From Pycnopodia helianthoides (Eukaryota; Echinodermata; Asteroidea; Forcipulatida; Asteriidae): a stretch of 64,000 nt of DNA. Under the pieces are notes generated by a model, which worked only from the letters and a program-made list of their open reading frames with translations, had not been told where the DNA came from and did not search any database. Below are positions 1 through 11,800 of this stretch, in pieces. The number at the start of each line of letters is the position of its first letter. Within the stretch, counting starts at the first letter, position 1. Both the position numbers and the translations under genes were made by a program. The stretch covers positions 12,094,139-12,158,138 of the forward strand of contig CM063249.1 of the NCBI GenBank assembly GCA_032158295.1, read 5' to 3'.

Positions 1-175
<175 letters not shown>

Positions 176-229
176 ATTATCTTGGACGGCCCTTCGGCTT
201 CACTCGGCATGGTAGACCCACCGTCTGGG

Positions 230-450
230 CCGGGTATACACATTGATTGGTGCACTTACTTTTTGGAACTGTTCGATTGTTTTAATCTGAATACAAACCT
301 GTGAACAGTGTAGCATTTTTGAGATATCGCCGAAAGTGTGAAGGATGGTTATGTTCACGCGCGCAGGAAAAATAAATCCGTAATTGGAATACAGAATCTG
401 AGAAACGTTTTTAGGCATGAAACGTTTCTCAGATTGGTTTCACATTCCTT
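230..450. repeat. partial MITE-like element related to the 43.57-43.96 kb element
   Basis: The stretch has the phrases 'aacctgtgaa', 'gatatcgccgaaa', 'cgcgcaggaa' and 'tctgagaaacg', in the same order as the element at 43.57-43.96 kb. It also holds a local inverted repeat around 395-435 (gaaacgtttctcagatt and its complement). The ends are not clear. Confidence 0.45.
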
Positions 451-3170
451 AGAAGGGAATCAAAGTAATTACCAACGGCATACCCATACCCTACCTTTAA
501 GGACATTCAAGGGGGTTCATACTACTTGCATGTAGTGCACCACCACCGCGGGGTCCCTCCAGCAAACTCCACGACCGTGCACGATGATCACCATGAAGTG
601 AACCTCATCAACGGCCAGCAATTCTAGGACTTCTATTTCGTCATGCAGTTCCAAGGCTTTACGGAAAGTAGGGAAAGTAGTGCTGGATAAACTGCGGATA
701 TTTCCGGTCCCAGTGGGGTGGTGCAACATTATGCAATGCAAGAATTGGAAAAACAAGTTGATTAGTTACAAATTTGATTTTTTTTAGATAGGGCAAGGAA
801 TTCGGTTAGCTAGGCCTAGAGCAGTAATTTGCGATAATGTGGGTATTACTAATTTCATCATAAGTGAGTTGCATTTATCACAGAGCAAATGAACCTTTGA
901 AGACTTCAACTTGAGGATAGTTTTGTTTTGAATTCGATGACAAAAAGGAGCAATCGAACATATACCCACCGGAAACATAATGTCAGAAAGCCAACATTTG
1001 TATTATCACCAATGAAGACAGGACGTTTCAAATTGTCTCTAAAAAAACCCATCCCCATCACCGTTAAGACGACCGACAAATAATATCCCCCGAAAGACAA
1101 CAACAGCAGGGCGAGCAGGCAGACTGGCAGGTGATCATGTTTAAATAAATCTTTGGTTGCAGTTTTGGATCTAAAACGTATGATAGGATTCTTTTGTAAT
1201 TAGCAACATTCAGAATGTACACATTTAATAGTCCTGTCTGAATTTCTTAGGCATTTACTTTCGAGGAAATTGCCTCTTTTCCTGGTGTTAATATCTTGCC
1301 GTGGTCATGTCAGACTTTTTTTTAATGAGTGAAGCATCTTTACATGCCGAAAAATGGCAAGCCGGACACCGTTCATTTCCTCGCTGATTTTTTTGAAAGC
1401 AACACATGTGGAAAGTGCACTTCAACTAAGGAAATGTTCACACACACACATGTTATCTTCATGATAATTACTAAATTGTTATCATAAATTCTGAAATTGT
1501 TCTCCGGTAAAAAAAAAATAATGATGTTCCGTCCATTGTTTTGGTATGCTCTCTTTTGATCCTCTGCGTGAAAGAACTGCCGAGATGTGGCCTTTCTTGA
1601 CGTGATACGTCAATCTTCATGAAAACAATGCCATTCATTCAGCCATTTTTATCATGAAGGTTGCTTTTTCTTTATCGCCATGAAGAGATTAACTCTTGTT
1701 TTTGTTACCGTAAAAAAAAAAAAAACTCCCGACGAGACACATCTTCCAATTGCCAGTTCCATTACACAAGAACAAACCTGATAAACCAGTGGACGTCCAA
1801 CAACCTTGGTGCCATGTTAACGATGTTTACCCGCCGTAATTGGGGGAATATTCACCGACGGAGAAAATCCTTGACAAGTTTGCTTCTCAAAATAAAAAAA
1901 ACACACCAAAATTAGGGAAAAGAAGTTGACGAAGAAAAAAAAAAGTCCGTATGGTCCTTCTCAGATGGTTCCCATGTCGCCCATGCGTCATTAACTCCAA
2001 TGCCTCCCCAAAGACTTGACCTCTCGGTCACCCCCTCTTGAAATAACAGTCTGAAGGGTCCTTCTGAGCATGAGATACGGAAGCCGAGAGTGAACATTAT
2101 TGGACGATTGGTTTACTCGTGCGATATTATGCTTTTATTCTATGTGTGTTCGGGGAGGGGGCAATTCTAAGGCAAAACTGAAAGGTGATGATTCTAAATA
2201 TTCTTTCTATACAAGTAAAATGTTGTCTTCATCGTAAAATCGTTGGTGTCTTTAAGGAAATGAACAACCGTAGGTTGAAGATTAATCCAGGAGCAGCAAC
2301 AGCAGTTGTTTCTGTTTCCTTCCTCCTGTTGACTGCACCTTTCTTATCTTTAGTTCCGCACTTCCGCATCCACGGTTTTGGTATTATTATGCTGTAAACC
2401 CACGGTTCAGTTGACTAGAAAATCTCTCGGTGGTTAATTTAACAGGATATGGGGGGGCTTTGCCTCAAGGCCTCTTCACAGAATAAATTATCAATGTACA
2501 TCTCCGTGATTAAACGCTAAATAATCAACAAACCAGACGAACAAACAGATGAACAATGAAGTGTTTGTGGGTCCTTGCTCTGTGCGCCAATTAACTCGTT
2601 AAGTCTTTGAGGTCACAAATTTGCATCGAGTCAAAAGCTGTTCTCGAAAAAGTCAATTTCTCATTGTCGGTCTTTTCTTCACCACTGGCCTCTTCTGGTT
2701 CGTTCATAAGTATAAAACCACAGCTAATTAACATAAACATAAAAAACAACATCGAAGTTGTAGAGTAATTAAAGGCTATAGTTAGACCACTTCTACTTCC
2801 ATGATGGTCAGACAATGTTAAAAAGGGTTCGCGGTCCTCATGTTGAAAAAAAAAAAACCAACAACTCCAAGCTCCTCCCTCATTGGTTAAGAAATCATTC
2901 GTCACATTCAATATGTATCAAATCACATGCAGATACTTGTTTCCATAGATCTACCTGGCCCAGTTACTTATTCAATACAACAGGATACATCTTTATCATT
3001 GTGCGGGTATCTTGTTTCTTGTTTCTTCTTTCTTCCACGATAATACCCAAACCGAGGCTGGGGACAATGGTCAGGCTCCCATTCACGAAGTCTTAGTTAG
3101 TGAAGTCATTGTCATTGCGTATACGGGGGAACCTGACTCAGACTGTGACCTTTGCTCCGTGGCCTTTTAT
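451..3170. other. non-coding stretch upstream of the small MMP gene
   Basis: I see no convincing exon here. A frame at 2260-2397 (plus) begins near a Met and has a hydrophobic run resembling a signal peptide, but it lacks a good phase-0 donor, so I do not assign it as exon 1 of the downstream MMP. Homopolymer tracts occur near 1510, 1710 and 2845. Confidence 0.5.
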
Positions 3171-3173
3171 TGG

Positions 3174-3262
3174 CGGCTACAGCTACGGCTACGGCTAGCT
3201 TTCCGCGTAATCATGCGTTACAGTATAGGACGTCCATAGCAACAGTCGTAGCCGTAGCTAGA
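3174..3262. repeat. short GC-rich palindromic element (ggctacggctac / gtagccgtagc)
   Basis: Inverted arms of the type 'ctacggctacggctagc' and 'gtcgtagccgtagctag' flank a ~50-bp spacer. It resembles the other short GC-rich palindromes in the window (for example at 28.3 and 50.4 kb). Confidence 0.5.
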
Positions 3263-3301
3263 AGTTAGTAGAACCGCCATTTCGGATACGGCCCTCTCAT
3301 T

Positions 3302-3340
3302 TATATAAGGACAGATATTTCAGTTTGCGTCGGTTTGACT
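3302..3340 (+). promoter_or_regulatory. candidate TATA-box core promoter
   Basis: TATATAAG at 3302-3309 lies just downstream of a GC-rich palindrome and a 'cgccatttc' motif. A good initiator at the usual 28-32 bp spacing is not obvious: the best match, TCAGTTT at 3320-3326, is only ~20 bp away. If real, it would drive transcription toward the small MMP gene, but no exon 1 was found between here and 4.55 kb. Confidence 0.25.
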
Positions 3341-4211
3341 GCATCGGAACGGAAGAATGGAAACTCACGACGACAGTTTACTATGAGTGCTTAACAATAA
3401 CATCAAATGACCTCACGGCTGACCTTGTAAATATTATTCATAAGCTCCTTCAGAAATGACTTCATAATTCTATTTGTCTACACAAACCCTACAACACCCC
3501 CCCCCCCCCTTCAACATTCAGACATCATTTGATGACAAATGACGACATGACCTTCAGCTCATTTTGTCTCATGATGAGTGTAGGTAATGTAAATTGACAC
3601 GTTTTGGGGGGTGAAAAGACGTTGACGCCGGTGGCTGTAGGTCGGGTCTCATGGGTCCATGTACGGCCGTGCATCATCGTCGCGACGGCGAGCCAACGGA
3701 TCACTTTCGTGAGACGTAGGAAGACAAATTCTAAGGAAGCACTGATAGAACATGCAAGATAAAATAATGTGTGGGGGGGGGGGAAACTAGCTATAGTTGT
3801 TGGCGGGAGGGGATTTGTTTAGGCCTAGTAGTGGGTGTATCGAATGGCGTCAAGCTTATAATATTAAATATCTGACAAGCTTTTTGCATTGACTTTATAA
3901 TGTAGGCCTATGTGTATTTAGAAGAGCGTATTCATGTCAATCCTTTGGTTTTTAATACAAACAATGTGTACTTAACTCATCTTTCAGGCTGTGGAAAATG
4001 ACGAAGATAACAGACATGGATAGAACCATGTAATGATTATCAAACTCTGTTCTATCGAGGATGGAATTGAATTAGTCTGGCCCCCTGGCCCTTTTTAATA
4101 ACGAGTCAAATTTAGGGAGTAAGAATTAGAAAGTACTATATATAGTTGTTATAATATTTAGGGAACACGGTGGAGACGGGGAGCACGTCTTAGATCGGTG
4201 TGCTTTTACTG

Positions 4212-4350
4212 AGGGCCTTTTTCAAACCTCGGCTTTGGTTCCGGCTCCGGCTTGGGCTCCGTCATCAATTTTGGAGGCAGTGTACATTTTGTTCGATGAC
4301 ATTTGTAGCATCAAACAGAGCCCGAAGCCGGGGCCCGGGGTTTGGAAAAA
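4212..4350. repeat. short GC-rich palindromic MITE, copy 1
   Basis: The left arm 'ttcaaacctcggctttgg' and the right arm 'agccggggcccggggtttgg' are inverted copies at the ends of a ~140-bp unit. The middle has 'gtgtacattttg', also seen in the copy at 50.4 kb. Confidence 0.7.
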
Positions 4351-4553
4351 TCCCGAAATTTTGTTAAAGCTGTTGAGCAGAAGATATAATATTTGCTAAG
4401 CAGACATTAGCAGAGAGCCGGTCACGAGCAATGTAACCCGCACGCTCAGTACAATGGTGACCTGTTTCTGCTTAGCAGTATCGAGTGTGCTGAGCAGTTT
4501 TGTTTTGCCCTGAGAAATCTAAAGAAGAAAGCCCCCGTTTCTCTTTACACCAG

Positions 4554-4822
4554 GAATGGCTACAAAAGTACGGATACATTAAGATGGACGCCGGCAAAGA
4601 CGGCGACGGTCTGGATTTCTCGATGATCAAGAACGGCATCAGTAAGTTCCAGATTTTCAACAGTTTACCGAACACGAAGGTGATCGACTCGGACACCATA
4701 GCCACGATGGAGAAGCCCCGCTGCGGATGCGGAGACCCCGAGTTCTCCGAGGTGGCGGAACGGGAGGAGTTCCGGTTCGGACTGGATGGCGGGAAATGGA
4801 ACAAGACTGTTCTGACTTACAG
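4554..4822 (+). CDS. small MMP, propeptide exon (cysteine switch)
   Basis: The acceptor is a pyrimidine tract ending in CAG at 4551-4553, and the donor is GTGAGA after 4822 (phase 2). It encodes EWLQKYGYIK, typical of MMP propeptide helix 1, and the switch PRCGCGD, which has an unusual second Cys two residues after the first. No Arg-rich convertase site follows, unlike in the two paralogues. The frame stays open upstream to a Met at 4500, but that extension has no signal peptide. Confidence 0.9.
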
Positions 4823-7800
4823 GTGAGAACTTTGGCCGTTTGAACCGGATTTACTATCAAGAACAATCCGGTGATTATCACCAGTTAAAACAAACAAAAC
4901 AATATTTGCCTTTCATGTTTGCCTATTTGTTCAACGAACTTGTTGAGAATCTCGAGAGAAGTTTATTCGTCTGGTCTGAAATTGTGTATTACTTTAGATC
5001 AATCCACTTGTTTTCTCTACTGCAAAGCAATCAAGCATAATAATAATAAAAGTAGTATGGATAACCAATATACATCTGTTGGTTTGTAAGACACATGCAG
5101 AGGTACATTGCAAAACTTGTTGCTTCTTTTCATAAAAACTCAAAGTATATTTTTACGAAGTACAGAACATGCAAAAAGTGATTGAAGGAAAAATCGGTAA
5201 AAAGGCTTTGGACGCCAGACAAGTTTTAAATTGAGTTAGGGAATTACGCTAGGTTGTTTTGTGATTTACCTTATAATTATGTCAAATATTCCCAGGCTAT
5301 TAAGTATTAGCATGTCAAACAAAGACATCCCGAGTAATCCTAGAAGGAATGAATCAGGAATGAATTAACTTTCTTCCATCCCAAACCGATGTTTTTTACC
5401 CCCCTTAATGGATTGTTAACGAGCACCCAGTGGGTTGCTTCATGTTTGTAAATGTCGAGTTAATACCAACTCGGGAGGCCAGGGGGAATAGTGGGCCCGT
5501 ACTGAGAGCTTATAAACCTGATTAGGGGAACCCCAAGAGTCCCGGAAAACTGGGTCATCACCTCTAACCCGTTAAATGTCCTTGACACTTTGTTTCTTGG
5601 TAAAAGGTGACTAACGAAGTGAAGAGCGCATTCCACTCAAACCCTCCTTCATAATTAACAATAAATTACACATCAAATTCCATTACAGCAGATAAGTGTC
5701 CCTTTGTTATGCTCAATGCTAAATCAAGTTTGGAAGTTTTGAAAATTGAAAACTGATATATTGTTTTTTTCGATGATCACTTAACCTTTCATAGTTTCGT
5801 TTAAACGAAAGGAAAGAAAAAAATGTATTGAACATTGTTCCAACTTTCTGAAGGGAAACTCACTTTGCCTTATTTGCTTTTTCTTTCTTCTTCTCTTGTG
5901 TCATCCGTTTCAGAATATCACGGATCCCGAAGGGCTTATCGAAAAAAGCCGTACGCCGAACCGTGAGAGCGGCATGCCACGTTTGGGGCAATCGGTCGCC
6001 GTTGCAATTTGAGGAAGTCCGATCTGGTCGCGCAGACATTAACATCAAGTTCATGGGAACGAAGGACCACGGGGACAGGCGAGCCTTCTGGCACCCTCTG
6101 AATGAGGTGGCCCACGGATTCCCACCGAATGACACGGATTCACCCGGTGATATCCACTTGGATGCCTCGGAGGATTACACTTTTGGAGGAGACAAAGGTA
6201 TTGGATAATTGTGTTGAATTGTTTGACAGTTTAAACATTAAAGGCACTGGACACTATTGGTAATTACTCAAAATAATTGTTAGCATAGAAACTTACTTGG
6301 TAACGAGCAATGGAGAGCTGTTGATAGTATAAAACATTGTGAGAAACGGCTCCCTCTGAAGTAACGTAGTTTTTTGAGAAAGAAGTAATTTCTCAGTAAA
6401 ATATTTGAATTGATTTTGAGACCTCACGCGTGAGGTATCGAAATCAAGCATCTGAAAGCACACAACTTCGTGTGACATAAGGGTGTTTTTTCTTCCATTA
6501 TTATCTCGCAACTTCTACGACCAATTGAGTTCAAATTTGCACAGGTTTGTTATTTTGTGCATATGTTGAGATACACCAAGTGAGAAGACTGGTCTTTGAC
6601 ACTTATCAAAGGTGTCCAGTGTCTTAAAGATGAAATGTGAGTATCTAATACAGCCAAGATATATTGGCTGACTTGAGTTGCTTCAAATTTTGGTTTGGTT
6701 TCGGAATTCTTTCTCCATCTTTCATAAATGAATGGAATCATGGAAATCCACCCCCAAAAATGTATTAACCAAGGGTGAGACTCATAAATCCTTGTTGGTG
6801 ACCTTTGCATTTTTCTTAAATGACCTCCGCACCACATGATTGGAGATCAGCTACGGTATACTGTTACATACCATTTCAACAAACCAGGGCAGAGTCGAAC
6901 TACGGAGTCCAACAGAGGCCATGCAAAAAGTGCATTTTTGCTCTGTGTATGCGCGTAAAATCGTATTTCCGTGGGACGTTGTAAGTTTGTCCAGTGCAAA
7001 TCTAAACTAGAGTCCTCCAGCGTACGTGACAAAAAAATGCAAATTTTCCCCAATGTACCTTCAAAGACTCCGTACGATCCGACCTCAAAAACTGATTAAG
7101 TCACAATGTGCCTTCGACTGATTACATTGCCCTTCCTGACAGCGGAAATATCACTGCTGCATGACGGCGTACCTTGCTAAATTCACCAACACACCCCCAA
7201 TCTGAACGAAACTTGGGGGAAATGTTCACGGCATTTTGACCTGTTTAGTATCACACTCAAACAATCCACCATCACCACTGAAAGGAATCACATTTTCAGT
7301 ATTGTAATTTTTGTGTGCACGTCGGTTTACCTCCGGTTAAAGGAACATTACAGAATTGGTAATTGTAAAATATACTTTTGATCCAGATTTACATAAAACT
7401 TACACGGTCTACTGATGATGATAGCAGAAAACATCCCTTGAAATATTTCTGTCTGAAATGCCATATTTGATGAGAAATGAATAAACTAATTTTCCGTTTG
7501 GAGTTTATCGCTCAGTGAGCGTTTTATTCATCTGTTGAACCCATATGATTTCTTGCAAATGTGTAGTCGGTTTTTTCACTATTTTCTCGTGACCCAGAGG
7601 GGCGATCGATCTCAAACTTCTACAGGTTTGTCAGTTTATGTATATGGTGGATTACATAAAGTGCTTACACTGCCAGCAACTGTTTTGTTAGCAAAAACCA
7701 ATTCTGTAATGTTCCTTTAAGTTTAATCAGATTTCCATACGTAATGTACACCCAGGTTGAAACCGTACTGGTGGTTCAACCAACGCAATTATAGTAGGTC

Positions 7801-8252
7801 GTTTGTTTATACAAATTGACTCTCTGTTGTGTGTATACCCATAAAGCATGCAGGCCCCTATCTATTTGTCAACACACATCTCAAATTCACACCCATGTTT
7901 ACACCAGCACCCAACTTTGTCACATTCATTTGTTATTATTATTTTGTATAGAACTTATTTGGTTCCTTCGTGATTTGCAGTGACAATCCCGTTTATTTGT
8001 ACACTCTGTTTATTTACACCTGTTTCTTGTCTCCGTCCTTTTCCTTGCCCAGGAATCTCTCTGCACCAGCTCCTCGTCCATACGCTCGGTCACACCCTGG
8101 GCTTGGGTCACTCTCCGGACCCCCGGTCCGTCATGAACCCCGCCGTGCGACCCTACGACCCCGAGTTTGCCCTCTCCAAGAATGACATGATGGGCTTGCA
8201 CTCCCTCTACGGCAGGAAAAACAGAGACAGCGTCCGACACCGTCGCCATTGA
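4554..8252 (+). CDS. matrilysin-like matrix metalloproteinase, probable pseudoprotease (three 3' exons; exon 1 not found)
   Basis: This is a member of the M10A MMP family: secreted zinc endopeptidases kept latent by a Cys in the propeptide. The visible exons are 4554-4822, 5914-6197 and 8053-8252; their phases join without a break (251 codons including the stop). They give a propeptide with the cysteine switch PRCGCGD, the first half of the catalytic domain with the structural-zinc ligands HGD, AHGF and GDIHLD, and a final exon with HTLGHTLGLGH and a SVMNP Met-turn. The family motif is HExxHxxGxxH, and here the catalytic Glu is Thr (codon ACG), so hydrolysis is probably lost while zinc binding may persist. 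No convertase site precedes the catalytic domain. The Gly-rich calcium loop (DGPGG in the paralogues) is replaced. The protein stops 15-20 residues after LYG with no hemopexin domain, as in MMP7. The signal-peptide exon lies upstream and was not recognised. Confidence 0.88.
5914..6197 (+). CDS. small MMP, catalytic exon 1 (structural zinc region)
   Basis: It starts after a pyrimidine-rich acceptor (tcatccgtttcag) and ends at AAAG|GTATTG, phase 1. At 284 nt it is exactly as long as the matching exon of the 596-residue paralogue. It encodes RADINIKFMGTKDHGD, then AHGFPP and GDIHLDASEDYTF. The structural zinc ligands (His, Asp, His, His) remain. The segment that normally forms the Gly-rich calcium loop reads HPLNEVA, so calcium binding is likely altered. 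Confidence 0.9.
6238..6627 (+). mobile_element. TTAA MITE, family 2 (GGCACTGGACAC termini), copy 1
   Basis: The ~390-bp element has inverted ends AAGGCACTGGACAC and GTGTCCAGTGTCTT and TTAA-like flanks. It lies ~40 bp inside intron 3 of the small MMP. It is closely similar over its full length to the copies at 33.35-33.71 and 53.62-54.01 kb. Confidence 0.85.
6628..7336. other. intron sequence without recognised feature
   Basis: This is the middle of intron 3 of the small MMP, between two MITEs. No further repeats or exons were recognised. Confidence 0.4.
7337..7720 (+). mobile_element. TTAA MITE, family 1 (AGGAACATTACAGAATTGG termini), copy A
   Basis: The full-length element has ends TTAAAGGAACATTACAG and CTGTAATGTTCCTTTAA, which are inverted copies. 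The interior has 'gtttatcgctcagtgagcg' and 'ctcgtgacccag'. It is intronic in the small MMP. Confidence 0.9.
8053..8252 (+). CDS. small MMP, terminal exon with degenerate active site
   Basis: The acceptor is ttttccttgcccag, ending at 8052, and the frame continues in phase 1 from the previous exon. It encodes LHQLLVHTLGHTLGLGHS: His residues at all three zinc positions, but Thr where the catalytic Glu belongs. SVMNP forms the Met-turn, LYGRKNRDSVRHRRH is a basic tail, and TGA ends the frame. There is no donor and no hemopexin exon downstream, so this is a matrilysin-type end. Confidence 0.92.
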
Positions 8253-8433
8253 CTTGGAGAAGGAGTTTCATCAGCGTGACTAAAAAGAACACTTTTTTCT
8301 TTTCTTGTGTGAGCGAGCTCCCCGAATTGCGCAGGATTAGGCAACAGCAAGAATAACCAGTTCGGGCATCAAAAGCAATCTCTTGGGTTGCCAGACAAAA
8401 AACAGACCGGAGAAAACCAATATGACTTTTGTA

Positions 8434-8439
8434 AATAAA
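8434..8439 (+). terminator. polyadenylation signal AATAAA of the small MMP
   Basis: AATAAA lies ~180 nt after the stop codon in the same strand, with AT-rich sequence after it. This is a normal 3' UTR length. Confidence 0.55.
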
Positions 8440-8474
8440 AACCATATCCGCTTAATCAGTATTATCGATGGCGT

Positions 8475-8535
8475 GACCCCCCCCCCCCCCACACACACCT
8501 AACCAACCAACCAACCAACAACAACAACCACCCCA
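8475..8535. repeat. C-rich and (AAC/ACCA) simple repeat
   Basis: A poly-C run, then cacacaca, then ccaaccaaccaa and acaacaaca. Confidence 0.85.
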
Positions 8536-8693
8536 CACGGTGAACCACAAACCCGCACCGACATCGATACTCCGCCTTGGCCCTAAATCTTTCTTCCTTA
8601 TATGTACATACATGTTCACTTATGAAGAAAGTGAATGAACCAGTTTGGTAAAAGGTCTTTGTTTTAACCGAGACACCAAGATCTGGTTACACA

Positions 8694-8865
8694 TCTATGT
8701 TCCGACATCCCTATGGTCAGACATCCCTATGTTCCGATGGAACCCCTATGTTCCGAGACCCCTATGTTCCGAGACCCCTATAATCCGACACCCCTTGTGT
8801 ATTTTCCTAATTCAACCCTAGCATATAAATCACGAGGGGTTGTCGGAACATATGGGTGTCGGAAT
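8694..8865. repeat. degenerate minisatellite (cctatgttccga)n with inverted copies
   Basis: Units such as 'cctatgttccgagacc' repeat five or more times, with variants (ggtcagac, taatccgac). They are followed at 8838-8865 by inverted units, 'gttgtcggaacatatgggtg'. Confidence 0.75.
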
Positions 8866-8869
8866 ATAG

Positions 8870-11800
8870 AGCTGACTAGGCCTACTTAACAGAATTATAA
8901 TTTTGGTGAGAATTTGTAAGAAGTTCATGTTACAAAAATACTGGACAGAAACTGAACTGGCCCTATTTCGTGGTGCTGCTTACCGCGAGTTCTATGCTTA
9001 CGGTCGTAGAATCACGCGCCTTACTGGATGCCGTAAGCACAGAATTGTGTGGGGTAGCAGTGCTAGAATTGGCCCCTGTGCCAATTTCACAGAAACTGCT
9101 TAGGCACAAAAAGGAAGCTAAGCTTAACAATGCTTACCAGAATAAGGTTACAAGCCAAAATGCCATATCACGTGTGTCATCTGCGACCTGTATCCTGCTC
9201 AGTTTTGCTTAGCAGAAAATTGTTCAACAGTATTTTCTGCTACAGTGATGCAGTAACTAGACGATAGTAATTATTCTAGTCCTTTTAACTTCAGCGGTTA
9301 GCTTGGAATCAAATCACCTTATGGTGTACCATTTAGAAACTCATAACGACGTAAAACTTGTTCCATTGGTTTTAGGTAGGAACTGCACTCATTGGGTGTT
9401 TTTTTTCATTGTGAGTTTAAAACCCCACAATATTTTTTAACAAGACTTATTTAATAAAAGGGACTTAAGAAAAACAAAACAATGCTACTCTATAAAGATA
9501 TTGTTAAATCAATTCAAAATTACGAACATTTTCGATTTTGTTATTGCACCTTCCATGATAAGGATATTTTCCATGTAGTCCTTTTTTCTTCGTGTGGATT
9601 TGTGTATGGGGGGGGGGGAAAACCGAAATTTGCCTAATTCGTGGAGCTTCTTGTATATATATGCTTGTAAATAAGCTGTAAAAATAAAAACGAAATACAC
9701 TGCCGAACTTTTTTGAAGTTGTATTCTTTATCAACCAAAGATATACTAATCGCACCATTATGATATTTTCTATTAATCTGTAATATCTTTTACGTAAACT
9801 TTCTGTTTGATAAGCTTTTGAAATTGTGTGTATAATAAAATATTTAAAAAAAAAGTTTGTCACCGACGGGAGTTGTGGTGTTGTATATGATTGTGTGTAA
9901 CAAGTATAGATTGTGTGTAACAAGAACGGTAGGCCTATTTGTTTTTCAGTTTCAATACTTTTGTAAAGGTATTAAGGTGTCTATCTGATAATCAAGGGTT
10001 TATAATGCATGGTCCATCAAAACATAGACCAAGGACATTTTTGAGATAGACGCCCGGGGAGACACATTCACGCTGGAGCTTATTTTCGGGTGTGCACTTT
10101 AAAACGAAACACCGACAGCGCAATGTGTAATCTCTATAAACAGCGATCTTGTTTATGTGTATGTAGACAAACTTGGTTCTTCTCATGAACTGCCGCTATA
10201 CTTTACTTTAACAAAGAAAATCCCTCAAGGGCTGTAAATATTGATGTTTTCTAGTTCCAGGAATAATCTTATTCTAAGAATAAGCACAGGTGTAGGTGCA
10301 TTAAATAAGTGTTTGACATTTCAAACTTAATACTTTGACTCGTCTTAGCATGCACTGGGCCTCAGATGTTTTTCCTCGGTCAAAAGGAGCAGCCATCATA
10401 AAATAAAGAAAATCATGGATTCTTAGAAATGTATCTTTATTAAAAGTAAACCTGAAACTTCATTCGGAGCAAATTCTTTATTTCAATACTCAAATATTAC
10501 AGCGTATTGGCTTGTAACTCGGTTCGCGAATTCCATAGGTCAGTGGGCCCGTGAAAAATGCGTCTACAATATCAACTGGTACCCTTGATGTACTCTTCAA
10601 AGGACCAAGTACCAGTGATACCAAGATGTGATTGTTTAATGATTTGATTGGTGGAGAGCATTGTTCTTTCGTGTGTGATTTGTAATCGATTCCTCAAGGC
10701 AGTCTTGGTTGTTGTGTTTTTTTCTTACTTTGTTGTAAATTCCTTGTTTAGATTCCGTGGCTGCTCCCGTGACGCCCAACGCAAATACTGCTGTGCAGTT
10801 TTCTGATTACCGCGTTTTGATATTGTATTTGCACCGTTCATAACCGACGAGAGTGAGAGATGTTCCCTTATTATTATTATTATTATTATTATTATTTATT
10901 CGGCCAAAAATATACAACAATTGTACAGACATACATGAGAGTGAACAGATAGTTCTATAAGATAGAAAAGGATAGGTACGATGTCTACACGGTGTAGTTT
11001 ATATATTAATAGACTGAAATTTATAAATGGATTTAAAAAGCAGGAGTAATGGGCGTCAGATTTGAGAAAAGAAAATCGGTATGGGTGTATAGAGCAACAA
11101 TTGAAAGTCCAAGTACGATGTAGCAATATAACAGATCAGCAATTGAACACCGGCTAGTAATTAAAGGCAGCATTAATTGTACAGGCAAGATGGAAACATG
11201 ACAAAACAAACTATTCATTCTAAGATGGCCAGGATTAATAAAAGCGAACCTAATCACTGTGACTCGAGAGTCTAGCTTGGCGTCTAACATCCCTTGTGCA
11301 AGTTGCCAAGTTCCCGTCGGGAAAATCCAACTAATCACAAAGTTAATGTTTCTCTCCATATCTGGGTTAAGTTTCAGCTTGAACGAGTCCCATTACAACC
11401 TTTCCTTGTGACCCGCCATTCCTGAGGCCAAGGCCGGTGAGCGAATGCTTTACGGTATTTTGTATTTATTTTTTTGAGATGTCCGTGGCTGCTTTTAAAA
11501 GCGTCGTAAAAAAAAACCACGGCATAGCTGAAGCATGTGGATGAAGTAGGGCAAGGAGGTGGAGAACTTGTGGTTGTGGTTGGCACGTAAGCCAGATTGG
11601 GATTGATTGAGTATTGTAATGTTGCTCATCTATTCTCTATATAGGTGGCTTCTTTGACTGATTGAGGGATGTAATTAATGGCATGTATACCTTGGGATAC
11701 CGGGAACTTGGGTGGGAAATGTAGGCCGTACAAATAAACATGACGCTGGGTGGAGAGAGTTGGCGCATTCCATGACGGACGTGAACTTACGGACCTACTT

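Noticed and set aside
2260..2397. Hydrophobic N-terminal frame, possible signal-peptide exon of the small MMP
   Set aside because: No consensus donor in the required phase 0; the hydrophobic run alone is weak evidence.
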